Below are positions 1-7,987 of a stretch of DNA of 64,000 nt, in pieces. Below the pieces are notes generated by a model. It searched no databases. It saw nothing but the letters and a program-made list of their open reading frames with translations, and had not been told where the DNA came from. Both the position numbers and the translations under genes were made by a program. The DNA is from an uncultured Polaribacter sp. (GTDB lineage: Bacteria > Bacteroidota > Bacteroidia > Flavobacteriales > Flavobacteriaceae): contig CALSOT010000002.1 of the NCBI GenBank assembly GCA_943788045.1, positions 366,310-430,309 on the forward strand, read 5' to 3'. Each line of letters begins with the position of its first letter. The first letter of the stretch is position 1.

Positions 1-1
1 A

Positions 2-673
2 TGGCAAGTAAATGAATGGGTGAAAAAAGCAGTTGTTTTATATTTCCCTATTCAAAAAATGGAAACTTTAGAAGCTGGTATTTTTGAATATCACGATAAA
101 ATGCCTTTAAAAACCAATTATGCAGCGCAAGGAGTTCGTGTGGTTCCTGGAGCATCTGCTCGTCAAGGTTCATTTCTTTCTGCGGGTACTATATTAATGC
201 CAAGTTACGTTAATATTGGTGCTTATGTAGATGAAGGAACTATGATTGATACTTGGGCTACGGTTGGTTCTTGTGCACAAATTGGTAAAAATGTTCACCT
301 TTCTGGTGGTGTTGGAATTGGTGGTGTTTTAGAACCATTACAAGCTGCGCCAGTAATTATTGAAGATGGTGCTTTTATAGGTTCGCGTTGTATAGTTGTA
401 GAAGGAGTAAGAGTAGGTAAAGAAGCGGTTTTAGGAGCTAACGTTGTGTTAACAATGAGTACTAAAATTATAGATGTGACAGGTGACGTACCGGTTGAAA
501 CCAAAGGAGCTGTGCCTCCGCGTTCTGTTGTAATTCCTGGTAGTTATACTAAAAAGTTTGCTGCAGGAGAATTTAATGTACCTTGTGCCCTAATTATTGG
601 AAAGAGAAAAGAAAGTACCAACAAAAAGACTTCTTTAAATGATGCTTTACGTGAATATGACGTGGCAGTTTAA
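2..673 (+). CDS. dapD: 2,3,4,5-tetrahydropyridine-2,6-dicarboxylate N-succinyltransferase (DapD), 5' truncated by the window
   Basis: Catalyses succinylation of tetrahydrodipicolinate in the succinylase branch of lysine/meso-diaminopimelate synthesis, in the cytoplasm. The visible 223 residues contain the left-handed beta-helix hexapeptide repeats typical of DapD, including GTMIDTWATVGSCAQIG and the GGVGIGGVLEP segment. The ORF track starts at an internal GTG (20), but the frame is open to base 2 and reads WQVNEWVKKAVVLYFPI, which continues the family sequence, so the true start lies outside the window. About 50 residues are missing compared with the usual ~270. The downstream glycosyltransferase starts 14 nt after its stop. 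The family assignment is secure. Confidence 0.95.
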   Translation, partial: WQVNEWVKKAVVLYFPIQKMETLEAGIFEYHDKMPLKTNYAAQGVRVVPGASARQGSFLSAGTILMPSYVNIGAYVDEGTMIDTWATVGSCAQIGKNVHLSGGVGIGGVLEPLQAAPVIIEDGAFIGSRCIVVEGVRVGKEAVLGANVVLTMSTKIIDVTGDVPVETKGAVPPRSVVIPGSYTKKFAAGEFNVPCALIIGKRKESTNKKTSLNDALREYDVAV

Positions 674-687
674 TATTTAAAATAGCT

Positions 688-1443
688 ATGACAAAGATTA
701 CTGCAATTATACCAACTTTAAATGAAGAAATTCATATTGAAGAAGCTATTAAGTCTGTAAGTTTTGCTGATGAAATTATAGTTATAGATTCTTTTAGCAC
801 AGATAAAACTTTAGAACTAGCTAAAAATCATAAGGTAAAAATCATCAAGCGAAAGTTTGATGATTTTTCTTCTCAAAAAAACTTCGCTATTACCCATGCT
901 TCTCACGATTGGATTTATATTTTAGATGCAGATGAGAGAGTGACTCCAGAAGTTGAACAAGAGATTTTGACTGCAGTTAACAATCCGAAAGATTTTGTTG
1001 GTTTTTATGTACGAAGAACTTTTTATTTTTGTGGAAAGAAGATTAATTATGGTGGTTGCCAAAGAGACAAAGTTATCCGTTTGTTTTTAAAGGAGTATTG
1101 TAAATATTCAGGTGTCGTTCACGAAACCATAGTTGCTAATGGTAAAATAGGTTTTTTTAAAAATAAAATTGAGCATTACTCTTATAAAAGTTATGATCAT
1201 TATATTTCCAAGATGAATCATTACGGAGCTTTAAGAGCAAAACAATTTTATCAGGAAGGAAAAAAGGTGAATTTATTTCATATTTTAGTCAAACCACCTG
1301 CTAGATTTGTTATCCATTATTTTATCAGAAGAGGTTTCTTGGATGGTTTTCCGGGGTATATTTTTGCCAAAACCCAGTCTTATAGTGTTTATACCAAATA
1401 TTTAAAATTATGGCTTTTAAATAAAGGAATTAAGAAAGATTAA
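688..1443 (+). CDS. Glycosyltransferase family 2, WaaE/KdtX-like
   Basis: Predicted cytoplasmic-face inverting glycosyltransferase, probably for lipopolysaccharide core or another envelope glycan. The GT-A fold is visible from the N-terminus: ITAIIPTLNEEIHIEEAI, then IIVIDSFSTDKT (nucleotide binding) and the DXD-type YILDADERVTPEV near residue 85. The length of 251 aa fits the WaaE-like group, which adds a sugar to the inner core in Proteobacteria; the acceptor here is unknown. It follows dapD by 14 nt, so it may share that transcript. Its stop overlaps the 3' end of the convergent GT25 gene by 4 nt. Confidence 0.85.
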   Translation: MTKITAIIPTLNEEIHIEEAIKSVSFADEIIVIDSFSTDKTLELAKNHKVKIIKRKFDDFSSQKNFAITHASHDWIYILDADERVTPEVEQEILTAVNNPKDFVGFYVRRTFYFCGKKINYGGCQRDKVIRLFLKEYCKYSGVVHETIVANGKIGFFKNKIEHYSYKSYDHYISKMNHYGALRAKQFYQEGKKVNLFHILVKPPARFVIHYFIRRGFLDGFPGYIFAKTQSYSVYTKYLKLWLLNKGIKKD

Positions 1444-2186
1444 TTCTTTTGATAAAAATTATAATTTTTTAAAAGTCTATTTAACTTGTAAGTGAAAAAA
1501 GCAAATAATTGCCAAAAAGGGCGAATAACTTCCCTAATTATCTTTTTATACCTCGCTATCCCTTTCTGCTGCAAAGTAGTGCCACCTAAATTGTAATCAT
1601 TGCTAATTACATATTTTTTTTTAGTAACTAGCACTGGAGTTTTATGCTTAAAAACGTCTTGCTTCAATACGTCTATTGGTGAATAAATGGTTTTTAAATT
1701 TTTAAAAAGATTTTTTGCTGCTTTTTTTCCAATAATTTGTCCCGTAGTTTGCAAAGGAGGAACCAAGAATAGTTGTGTAAATTCTTTTTTATTTAGTGGA
1801 TAAAAGCCCTTCCTTCCAGAAATATCTACAAAATCGTTTATTGTTATTTCATTAAAAATTTCAGGTAAATCTTTAAAAAATGACTCATCTACTAGTGCGT
1901 CATCTTCAAGAATAATAGCAAATTGTTCTTTTTGGTTTTGTATTTCTCTCCATAGTTCAAAGTAAGTTTTGGTTAAACCAATTTCTCCATCATTCAAATT
2001 TGGATAATGAGTGCATATATTGAAATCTTTTTTTGTTTTTTTTAAAAATGTAGTGGGTAATTCTTTCCCATAAAGAGCAGAAAACCTAATAATTGGAATA
2101 TTCAAATCTTTAAATTGTTTCTCCATAAAGTTTTTACGCTTAAGGCTTTTATCAAGATTTATGTAATATACTTTGTATGATTTCAT
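1440..2186 (-). CDS. Glycosyltransferase family 25 (LPS biosynthesis type)
   Basis: Predicted glycosyltransferase of the LOS/LPS GT25 family (LgtB/LpsA-like). It begins with the signature YKVYYINLDKSLKRKNFM, has the GEIGLTKTYFELW segment near residue 80 and the metal-binding-type FAIILEDDALVDE near residue 105. The track start at 2198 (MDKIM) is probably too long. The ATG at 2186 makes an ATGA overlap with the stop of the upstream fucosyltransferase gene and puts the YINLDKS motif in its usual place, giving 248 aa. It is the last gene of a minus-strand run LtaS-like, GT11, GT25. Donor and acceptor cannot be told from sequence. Confidence 0.85.
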   Translation of the reverse strand: MKSYKVYYINLDKSLKRKNFMEKQFKDLNIPIIRFSALYGKELPTTFLKKTKKDFNICTHYPNLNDGEIGLTKTYFELWREIQNQKEQFAIILEDDALVDESFFKDLPEIFNEITINDFVDISGRKGFYPLNKKEFTQLFLVPPLQTTGQIIGKKAAKNLFKNLKTIYSPIDVLKQDVFKHKTPVLVTKKKYVISNDYNLGGTTLQQKGIARYKKIIREVIRPFWQLFAFFTYKLNRLLKNYNFYQKN

Positions 2187-2986
2187 AATTTTATCCAATT
2201 TTCACAAGCTACTTCATTTTCTTTATCCAAAAACCATTTTTTTGGAGCAATCACCGTTTTGTAATTATTGTTATTTAACCAAGCTCCCCACCAAGAAAAA
2301 CTGCTATTTGCAATTATATTATGCTTGCATAAACTCATTAAATACATGTCTTCATGTGGAATGGTATTATTATCAATATATAAAGCATTTTCAATTATTA
2401 GATTTTCTTTAGTCCAGGGGATGTCGTCAGAAAACACGAAAAATGAAAGATTTAAATATTTACTTTTCATCATATCAATTGCTCTGTTATAATAGTCTAT
2501 GTTACATGTTCCATGAACACTGTTGGCTTTTTTATCAGAGATATAATCTCCTCTCCTAATGTGAAGGGAACAACTATTTTCTAATGACTTAATTTTTTCG
2601 GCAATTTTATCCGTATCTGAAGATATTTTTTGATTGATTACAAATTCTGTTAATAATGTATTTCTTATTTTTTTAAAATATTTTTCAGTTTGAAAGTATC
2701 CTTTTATGTATTCATTACCTTTTAATGACTTCAGGTTTTCATTAAATATTAAATTCTTTTCTTTTTTTGATTTCTTTAGTCCGATTTTTCCTAAAAATAT
2801 AGAGAGAGAATTAGCCGTCCTTAAATCGATTTTATATTTATCGAGTTGGTAACCTCCGTGTAATTTGTATTTTTTTACTTTTGATAGATCTAGTTTTACG
2901 GCAAAGCCGTCAAGAGCTAAGGCTTTGGCATATGCATATTGAAACATTTGATTTCCTAGACCACCAAGTATTCTTACAATTATCAT
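2183..2986 (-). CDS. Glycosyltransferase family 11, alpha-1,2-fucosyltransferase-like
   Basis: Likely transfers fucose from GDP-fucose to a surface glycan (O-antigen or capsule). The N-terminus MIIVRILGGLGNQMFQYAYA is the family hallmark. Near residue 150 is the GDP-binding SLHIRRGDYIS motif, and near residue 230 the conserved NSSFSWWGAWL. The track start (3037) adds 17 residues unlike the family; the ATG at 2986 gives 267 aa, close to the usual 270-300. Translationally coupled by an ATGA overlap to the GT25 gene. Fucose and the alpha-1,2 linkage are inferred from family, not seen directly. Confidence 0.88.
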   Translation of the reverse strand: MIIVRILGGLGNQMFQYAYAKALALDGFAVKLDLSKVKKYKLHGGYQLDKYKIDLRTANSLSIFLGKIGLKKSKKEKNLIFNENLKSLKGNEYIKGYFQTEKYFKKIRNTLLTEFVINQKISSDTDKIAEKIKSLENSCSLHIRRGDYISDKKANSVHGTCNIDYYNRAIDMMKSKYLNLSFFVFSDDIPWTKENLIIENALYIDNNTIPHEDMYLMSLCKHNIIANSSFSWWGAWLNNNNYKTVIAPKKWFLDKENEVACENWIKL

Positions 2987-3079
2987 CTTAGTATTTATAT
3001 TTAAAAGGAGAAACCTCAGGGAAAGGACAAGATACAAATGTTATCTCACTTTTTTTTATGTATTTAATCACGAAAATTA

Positions 3080-5098
3080 TTAATATTTAATATTTGGTTT
3101 AGGTTGTTTTTTGTTATTAAAATATAGGTATTTTGTAGTGTAATAGTAGGCTGATAAAAGGCTATCCATTTTTTCTGTAACATCTAGTTTATTGGATTTT
3201 ATATCTCGATATGAATTATTATTTATACTATACAGAGCAGCTTTTTTTGATCTATTTGTTTTTTCGTAATAATACTCGTCTTTTATTAATCCAACTGCGC
3301 CTTCACCTTTATTTTGAGTATAGATAAAAGCAGCGGTATTTATTGATGTACTGTCCAATAAATCCCTTCCCAAAGTATAATTTACGTAATCAATTTTAGC
3401 TATACTCGCGGCGGTAGGAAAAATATCTATCAATTTGGCATATTTATCTACAATTTGCGTTTTTGTATATTTAGGTGCGTGAATAAAACAAGGAGTATGA
3501 TTTAATTGAATTCCGAGATTGACCTCATTATTATTTAAGCCTTTTATTCCTTTTAAGTTAATACTATGATCTCCAAAGAAGACAAAGATAGAATTATCAT
3601 AATAACCAGACTCTTTTGTTCTGTCTAAAAAACGTGCAACATTAAAGTCTAAATATCGAAGTCCGTTGAGTTGACTTAATGATCTAAAGCCTCCATTTAG
3701 TATAGTCTTTTTATCAATTTCATTTTCTAAAATAGGTGTAAAACTTTCTTTTTTATCAGGCACTGTATAAGGCATGTGGTTTGTAGCTGTTTGGATGTAT
3801 GTCACAAAAGGTTTCTCTTTCTCGTGTAATTTTTTCAACTTTTTGTCAGCCTCTTTAAATAAGTCGTAATCATCAATTCCCCATACATCAGCTCTGTTTT
3901 CTTCTTCAAAACTACCTTCTTCATAAATTTTTAATTCCTTTATGTTTGATTGAAATACCCCTCTAATATTTGCCCAATTTGCAGAGCCTCCCAAGAAGTA
4001 TGATTTTTCATAGCCTTTAAATTGATCAAAAATAATACGTTGATCAATAATCATAGGGTTTCTAGATGCTGTTTTAACATCCTCAATATCTGGTAAGCCG
4101 GTAATACTTGCAAAAACACTTCCAGCTGTACCTGGTTTATGAACATAGAATTTAGAAAAACTTAAGCTTTCTCCAATTATGGAATCCATTTTTGGAGTAC
4201 TATTTATTGGGTTTCCGTAAAAACTCATTGGCGCTGTCCCCACTGATTCTAGCATAACAAAAATAATATTAGGTTTTACTTTATAAGGATTTTCAAAAGT
4301 TACCTTTTTTTCAAAGTTAACACTATCTTGAGGTAAATTTAAATGCTTAGCAATTACTGGGTAATAGGTTTTAAATTTCTTAATATCGACTCCTTCGCTT
4401 CTAAAAGCAAAACTATCAAAAAAGTATAGAACAGGGTTTAAAGCAAATTGATTTACTGAATTGTTTTTTGAGAAAAAAGCCTCACTCCATCTAAGAGGAT
4501 AATGAGTTACACTATTATAAATACCAAAGGATAAGACCAGGATTGTGAAAATAAAATATATCGCTTTTATTTTTTTTGTTATTTCTTGCTGAGTTTTAGA
4601 AAATAGGTTAAATAAAGAAGAGTTGAATTTATAGATAATAAAACTGAGTATGAAAAGACCGAGAAGCCCTTTATAAATGGGGTAACTTTCAATTAAAACC
4701 TGAATTGAAATTTTTAAATCACCTAAAAAACGGAGAGAGGAAGCGTCTAAACGAATTGCTAAATACTCATAATATCCAGAATCGAATAAGTAAAAAAGGG
4801 TTAAAACTAAATATGTCAGAACTAAATAAATTGTTCCTATTTTTTTATGAGTCTTACTTTTTAAAAAGCGATAATTTCTAATTAAAACAACTATTGCTAG
4901 AGGAAAAAAAGCAATAATAGCAAGTTTTAAATCAAAACGAATACCGAGCAATATAGCTTTTTGAATTTCTGGTGCTGGAATGTTTTCTAGTGGGCTAAAA
5001 TTATAATAAAAAATTCCTCTAAAAATAGAGTTAAAAACAAATAGAAAAAAAATATTTGTAAAGATGTATTTTATGTAGTTCGGAGTTTTTTTTAACAT
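3080..5098 (-). CDS. LTA synthase-like membrane sulfatase-superfamily protein
   Basis: Integral membrane enzyme with an extracytoplasmic alkaline phosphatase/sulfatase fold, as in LtaS, OpgB and EptA-like phosphotransferases. About the first 210 residues hold five hydrophobic helices. The catalytic domain starts near residue 275 with KPNIIFVMLESVGTAPMSFYG; the candidate nucleophile is the Thr in HKPGTAGSVFASITG, and the later metal-binding motif is FVFFGDHSINL. Gram-negatives lack lipoteichoic acid, so the likely role is adding a phospho-alcohol group to an envelope glycan or lipid (inference). It leads the minus-strand run with GT11 and GT25. A TAnnTTTG-like box (TACCTTTG, 5117-5124) lies just upstream. 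Confidence 0.8.
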   Translation of the reverse strand: MLKKTPNYIKYIFTNIFFLFVFNSIFRGIFYYNFSPLENIPAPEIQKAILLGIRFDLKLAIIAFFPLAIVVLIRNYRFLKSKTHKKIGTIYLVLTYLVLTLFYLFDSGYYEYLAIRLDASSLRFLGDLKISIQVLIESYPIYKGLLGLFILSFIIYKFNSSLFNLFSKTQQEITKKIKAIYFIFTILVLSFGIYNSVTHYPLRWSEAFFSKNNSVNQFALNPVLYFFDSFAFRSEGVDIKKFKTYYPVIAKHLNLPQDSVNFEKKVTFENPYKVKPNIIFVMLESVGTAPMSFYGNPINSTPKMDSIIGESLSFSKFYVHKPGTAGSVFASITGLPDIEDVKTASRNPMIIDQRIIFDQFKGYEKSYFLGGSANWANIRGVFQSNIKELKIYEEGSFEEENRADVWGIDDYDLFKEADKKLKKLHEKEKPFVTYIQTATNHMPYTVPDKKESFTPILENEIDKKTILNGGFRSLSQLNGLRYLDFNVARFLDRTKESGYYDNSIFVFFGDHSINLKGIKGLNNNEVNLGIQLNHTPCFIHAPKYTKTQIVDKYAKLIDIFPTAASIAKIDYVNYTLGRDLLDSTSINTAAFIYTQNKGEGAVGLIKDEYYYEKTNRSKKAALYSINNNSYRDIKSNKLDVTEKMDSLLSAYYYTTKYLYFNNKKQPKPNIKY

Positions 5099-5489
5099 AT
5101 ATTTTGTGTGGGTTTACAAAGGTACTATTTTACAATTATTAATAATAAAAACAATTAAGTAGAACAAAAATAGCTTAAAAATTTTTATGATTATGAGCAG
5201 AGTTAAAGAATTGTTTTACCCCGAGAAAACGAATTATTTGGGGATAAAACTGATTAAATGTTACAATAATTGGTTGCTATTATTTTTACTAGCAAAAAAT
5301 GAAAAAATTTATTGAGATACGTTTTATGATTTCAGTTAGTGTGCTTTAAAATCATTTTAATAAATATGTAATTCATTTTTTTGTGTAGCATATTTTATAT
5401 AGTAAATTTGCCTTAAAATAATACGAATACAAATTCTTCAATTACCGATAAATTGATGGATCATATTCAAGTTTTAAGAGCGTAATTTC
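5099..5489. other. Divergent intergenic region between LtaS-like gene and cca
   Basis: A 391-bp AT-rich region with no convincing ORF. It holds a minus-strand -7-like box (TACCTTTG, 5117-5124) for the LtaS-like gene and a full plus-strand promoter for cca at 5380-5410. I see no RNA gene or repeat. Confidence 0.6.
5380..5410 (+). promoter_or_regulatory. Bacteroidota-type promoter for cca
   Basis: A -33 TTTG (5380-5383) is followed after 19 nt by a -7 TAAATTTG (5403-5410), matching the TTTG/TAnnTTTG consensus of the Bacteroidota primary sigma factor. Transcription should start near 5416, leaving about 74 nt of leader before the cca ATG. Confidence 0.7.
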
Positions 5490-6914
5490 ATGCAAAAGCA
5501 ATTCTATACAGAAGCAATTTCCTCAAAAATATTTAGTGTAATATCTAAAGCATCAAAAGAACTACAAATAGATAGTTATGTAATTGGTGGTTTTGTTAGA
5601 GATTTTTTCCTGAAAAGAGGTAAATCTAAAGATATTGATGTAGTAGCAGTTGGAAGTGGAATTGAGTTGGCTCAAAAAGTAGCTATCATGTTGCCAAATA
5701 ACCCCAAGGTGCAGGTTTTTAAAACTTATGGAACAGCAATGTTGCGTTATAATGACATTGAAATTGAGTTTGTTGGAGCGAGAAAAGAGTCATATTCTGA
5801 AGATAGTAGAAATCCAGACGTAACAAAAGGTAGTTTACAAGATGATCAAAATAGGAGAGATTTAACTATAAATGCTTTAGCATTAAGTTTAAATGAAAAT
5901 AATTTTGGGGAACTTCTGGATCCTTTTAAAGGAATTGATGACATAGAAAACAAGGTTATTAAAACACCTTTAAATCCTGATATTACGTATTCAGATGATC
6001 CTCTGCGAATGATGCGGGCTATTCGTTTTTCAACACAATTAAGTTTTAATATTGAGAATAAATCTCAAGATGCTATCACAAGAAATGGATATCGTTTAAA
6101 AATAATATCGCGTGAAAGAATTGTTGTTGAATTAAATAAAATTTTAGCATCACCAAAACCATCAGTTGGTTTTTTATTATTAGAGAAAACAGGTCTGTTA
6201 AAACAAATTCTTCCTGAGTTATTAGATTTAAAAGGAGTAGAGGAGATAGAAGGTCAAAAACATAAAGATAATTTTTATCACTCACTAGAGGTTGTCGACA
6301 ATATTTGTAATAATACAGAAGATGTTTGGTTGCGATGGGCAGCCTTACTGCACGATATTGGGAAGGCACCAACTAAAAGATTTAGCAAAAAAGTAGGTTG
6401 GACGTTTCACTCCCACGAATTTGTTGGTTCTAAAATGGTATATAAGTTATTCAAGCGTTTAAAAATGCCAATGAATAATAAAATGAAATTCGTGCAAAAA
6501 ATGGTCATGTTAAGTTCTAGACCAATTGTTCTAGCCACGGAAGTAACAGATTCTGCTGTTAGACGTTTGGTTTTTGATGCGGGTGATGATATTAATTCTT
6601 TAATGACGTTGTGTGAAGCGGATATTACAACAAAGAACCCAAAGAAATTTAAGCGTTATCATCAAAATTTTGAGCTAGTAAGAGGTAAAATTAAAGAAGT
6701 CGAGGAAAGAGATCAAGTTCGAAATTTTCAGCCACCAGTTACTGGTGAAGAAATTATGAAAGCTTTCAACTTAAAACCTTGTAGAGAGATTGGACAAATA
6801 AAAGAGGCTATAAAAGAAGCTATTTTGGATGGTAAAATACCAAATGAGCATCAAGCATCTTATGATTTTATGATTGAAAAGGGAAAGAAATTAGGTTTAC
6901 AATTAAATTTGTAA
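5490..6914 (+). CDS. cca: CCA tRNA nucleotidyltransferase with HD domain
   Basis: Adds or repairs the 3'-CCA end of tRNAs. The nucleotidyltransferase head (residues ~20-150) shows YVIGGFVRDFFL, the catalytic KDIDVVAVG and RRDLTINALAL, followed by the RMMRAIRFSTQL segment of the RNA-binding region. A C-terminal HD domain begins near residue 255 with the metal-binding LHDIGKAPTKRF. The 474-aa length is normal for Bacteroidota HD-fused enzymes. A clear promoter lies upstream, and the gene converges on the FkbM methyltransferase with only 9 nt between the stops. Poly(A)-polymerase paralogues share the head domain, but CCA addition is the usual role in this phylum. Confidence 0.92.
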   Translation: MQKQFYTEAISSKIFSVISKASKELQIDSYVIGGFVRDFFLKRGKSKDIDVVAVGSGIELAQKVAIMLPNNPKVQVFKTYGTAMLRYNDIEIEFVGARKESYSEDSRNPDVTKGSLQDDQNRRDLTINALALSLNENNFGELLDPFKGIDDIENKVIKTPLNPDITYSDDPLRMMRAIRFSTQLSFNIENKSQDAITRNGYRLKIISRERIVVELNKILASPKPSVGFLLLEKTGLLKQILPELLDLKGVEEIEGQKHKDNFYHSLEVVDNICNNTEDVWLRWAALLHDIGKAPTKRFSKKVGWTFHSHEFVGSKMVYKLFKRLKMPMNNKMKFVQKMVMLSSRPIVLATEVTDSAVRRLVFDAGDDINSLMTLCEADITTKNPKKFKRYHQNFELVRGKIKEVEERDQVRNFQPPVTGEEIMKAFNLKPCREIGQIKEAIKEAILDGKIPNEHQASYDFMIEKGKKLGLQLNL

Positions 6915-6923
6915 GAATCGTAT

Positions 6924-7583
6924 TTATTTGATTTCCCAATTTTCCCAAACAAATTTATATTGATAAGTAATTTTATGAGTTTTTGCTAATTGTGTTTGAA
7001 TATTCTCCATTCTCTCATTGGCATTATCAATAATAAAATCATGGAATTGGATTTGTAAATTTTTAAAAATTGGAATCATACCTGATGATAAAAGAGACTC
7101 TAAAACTTCATATTCACCTCCTTCAATATTAATCTTAATCAGATCTACATGTGTAATTTTATTATCGTTAATAAAATTTAATATAGATTTTAATTTTATT
7201 TTTTCTGAACCATCTGAATCAATAAAAACAGAAGAAGCATCTTCACTATTACTAATAAAAAGTTCTTTGTCTTGGTCTGCTAAACCATAAGGATAGGCAG
7301 TAACTTTTGTAATATCTTTAAATTTGTTATCAATAATTTTATAGAATGATTTTACAGGTTCAAAAATAAATATTTTACATAAGTATCTTTTATAGATTTC
7401 TTGGGCAAAATTACCTTTATAACCACCTAAATCAAAAACTACTGAAGATTGAGATAAATCATAGTTTAATCTTAAAGTTTTGTCTCCATTAATCTTAAAC
7501 CAAGGTTTGCAACGTTTCTTTTGAATTTTACTTTCTTTTCTTTGCTGATTATTTTTTTTAGAAAAAAGGTTAAATTTTATCAC
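6924..7583 (-). CDS. FkbM family methyltransferase
   Basis: SAM-dependent O-methyltransferase of the FkbM family, commonly acting on sugars of surface polysaccharides. The SAM-binding motif I is SSVVFDLGGYKGNFAQEI near residue 48, with FIFEPVKSFYKII following. The family-defining IKINIEGGEYEVLESLL occurs near residue 148. The first ~40 residues are very basic and lysine-rich, with no membrane segment. At 219 aa it is a compact member. It stands alone on the minus strand, near other envelope glycan genes, which supports a role in glycan decoration; the substrate is unknown. Confidence 0.82.
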   Translation of the reverse strand: MIKFNLFSKKNNQQRKESKIQKKRCKPWFKINGDKTLRLNYDLSQSSVVFDLGGYKGNFAQEIYKRYLCKIFIFEPVKSFYKIIDNKFKDITKVTAYPYGLADQDKELFISNSEDASSVFIDSDGSEKIKLKSILNFINDNKITHVDLIKINIEGGEYEVLESLLSSGMIPIFKNLQIQFHDFIIDNANERMENIQTQLAKTHKITYQYKFVWENWEIK

Positions 7584-7987
7584 AATATTTATAAAATTTT
7601 TGTTCTTGTAATTTTTTCCTAATCTAAATTAATTTATTGACATAAGTAAGTAAATATAATGATATTTCAATTTTATGTTAACTGATAAAGGCAAGAAAAC
7701 AAAATTAATGAAGAAGGACTTTATATATCATCTTACTATCTTCATTCTTAATTTAAAATAAATGAAGGAAGTTATATGAGTTGGTATTTGGTTCAATAAC
7801 AATAAATCAATATCAAGATTTTATGATTTTATAATGTAAAAAGGGAACGTTTTAGAATTAACATTTTTTCTGTGAATTGTTTTTATTCTTGAGATTAAAA
7901 AAATGATTTTAAATCATTTTTAATCGGATTTGAAAGGAATATTAAAATTACTTTTTGCAGTTAGTTCTTCAATGAAAATTATAACAG
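7584..7987. other. Intergenic region upstream of the FkbM gene
   Basis: About 400 bp of AT-rich DNA without a plausible gene. The only clear structure is a hairpin next to the ABC transporter 3' end, listed separately. I could not find a good TAnnTTTG box for the FkbM gene. Confidence 0.5.
7894..7921 (-). terminator. Possible terminator of the GT2-pgm-ABC operon
   Basis: An 11-bp inverted repeat (aaaaatgattt/aaatcattttt, 7899-7921) lies about 66 nt beyond the ABC transporter stop on the minus strand and is followed in that direction by a T-rich tract. The stem is all weak pairs apart from one G-C, so the call is tentative. Confidence 0.4.

Noticed and set aside
20-673. Internal GTG start of dapD given by the ORF track
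   Set aside because: The frame is open to base 2 and the extra residues continue the DapD family sequence, so the gene is cut by the window edge rather than starting here.
7018-7290. 90-aa plus-strand ORF opposite the FkbM gene
   Set aside because: A shadow of a clearly conserved methyltransferase on the other strand, with no independent support.
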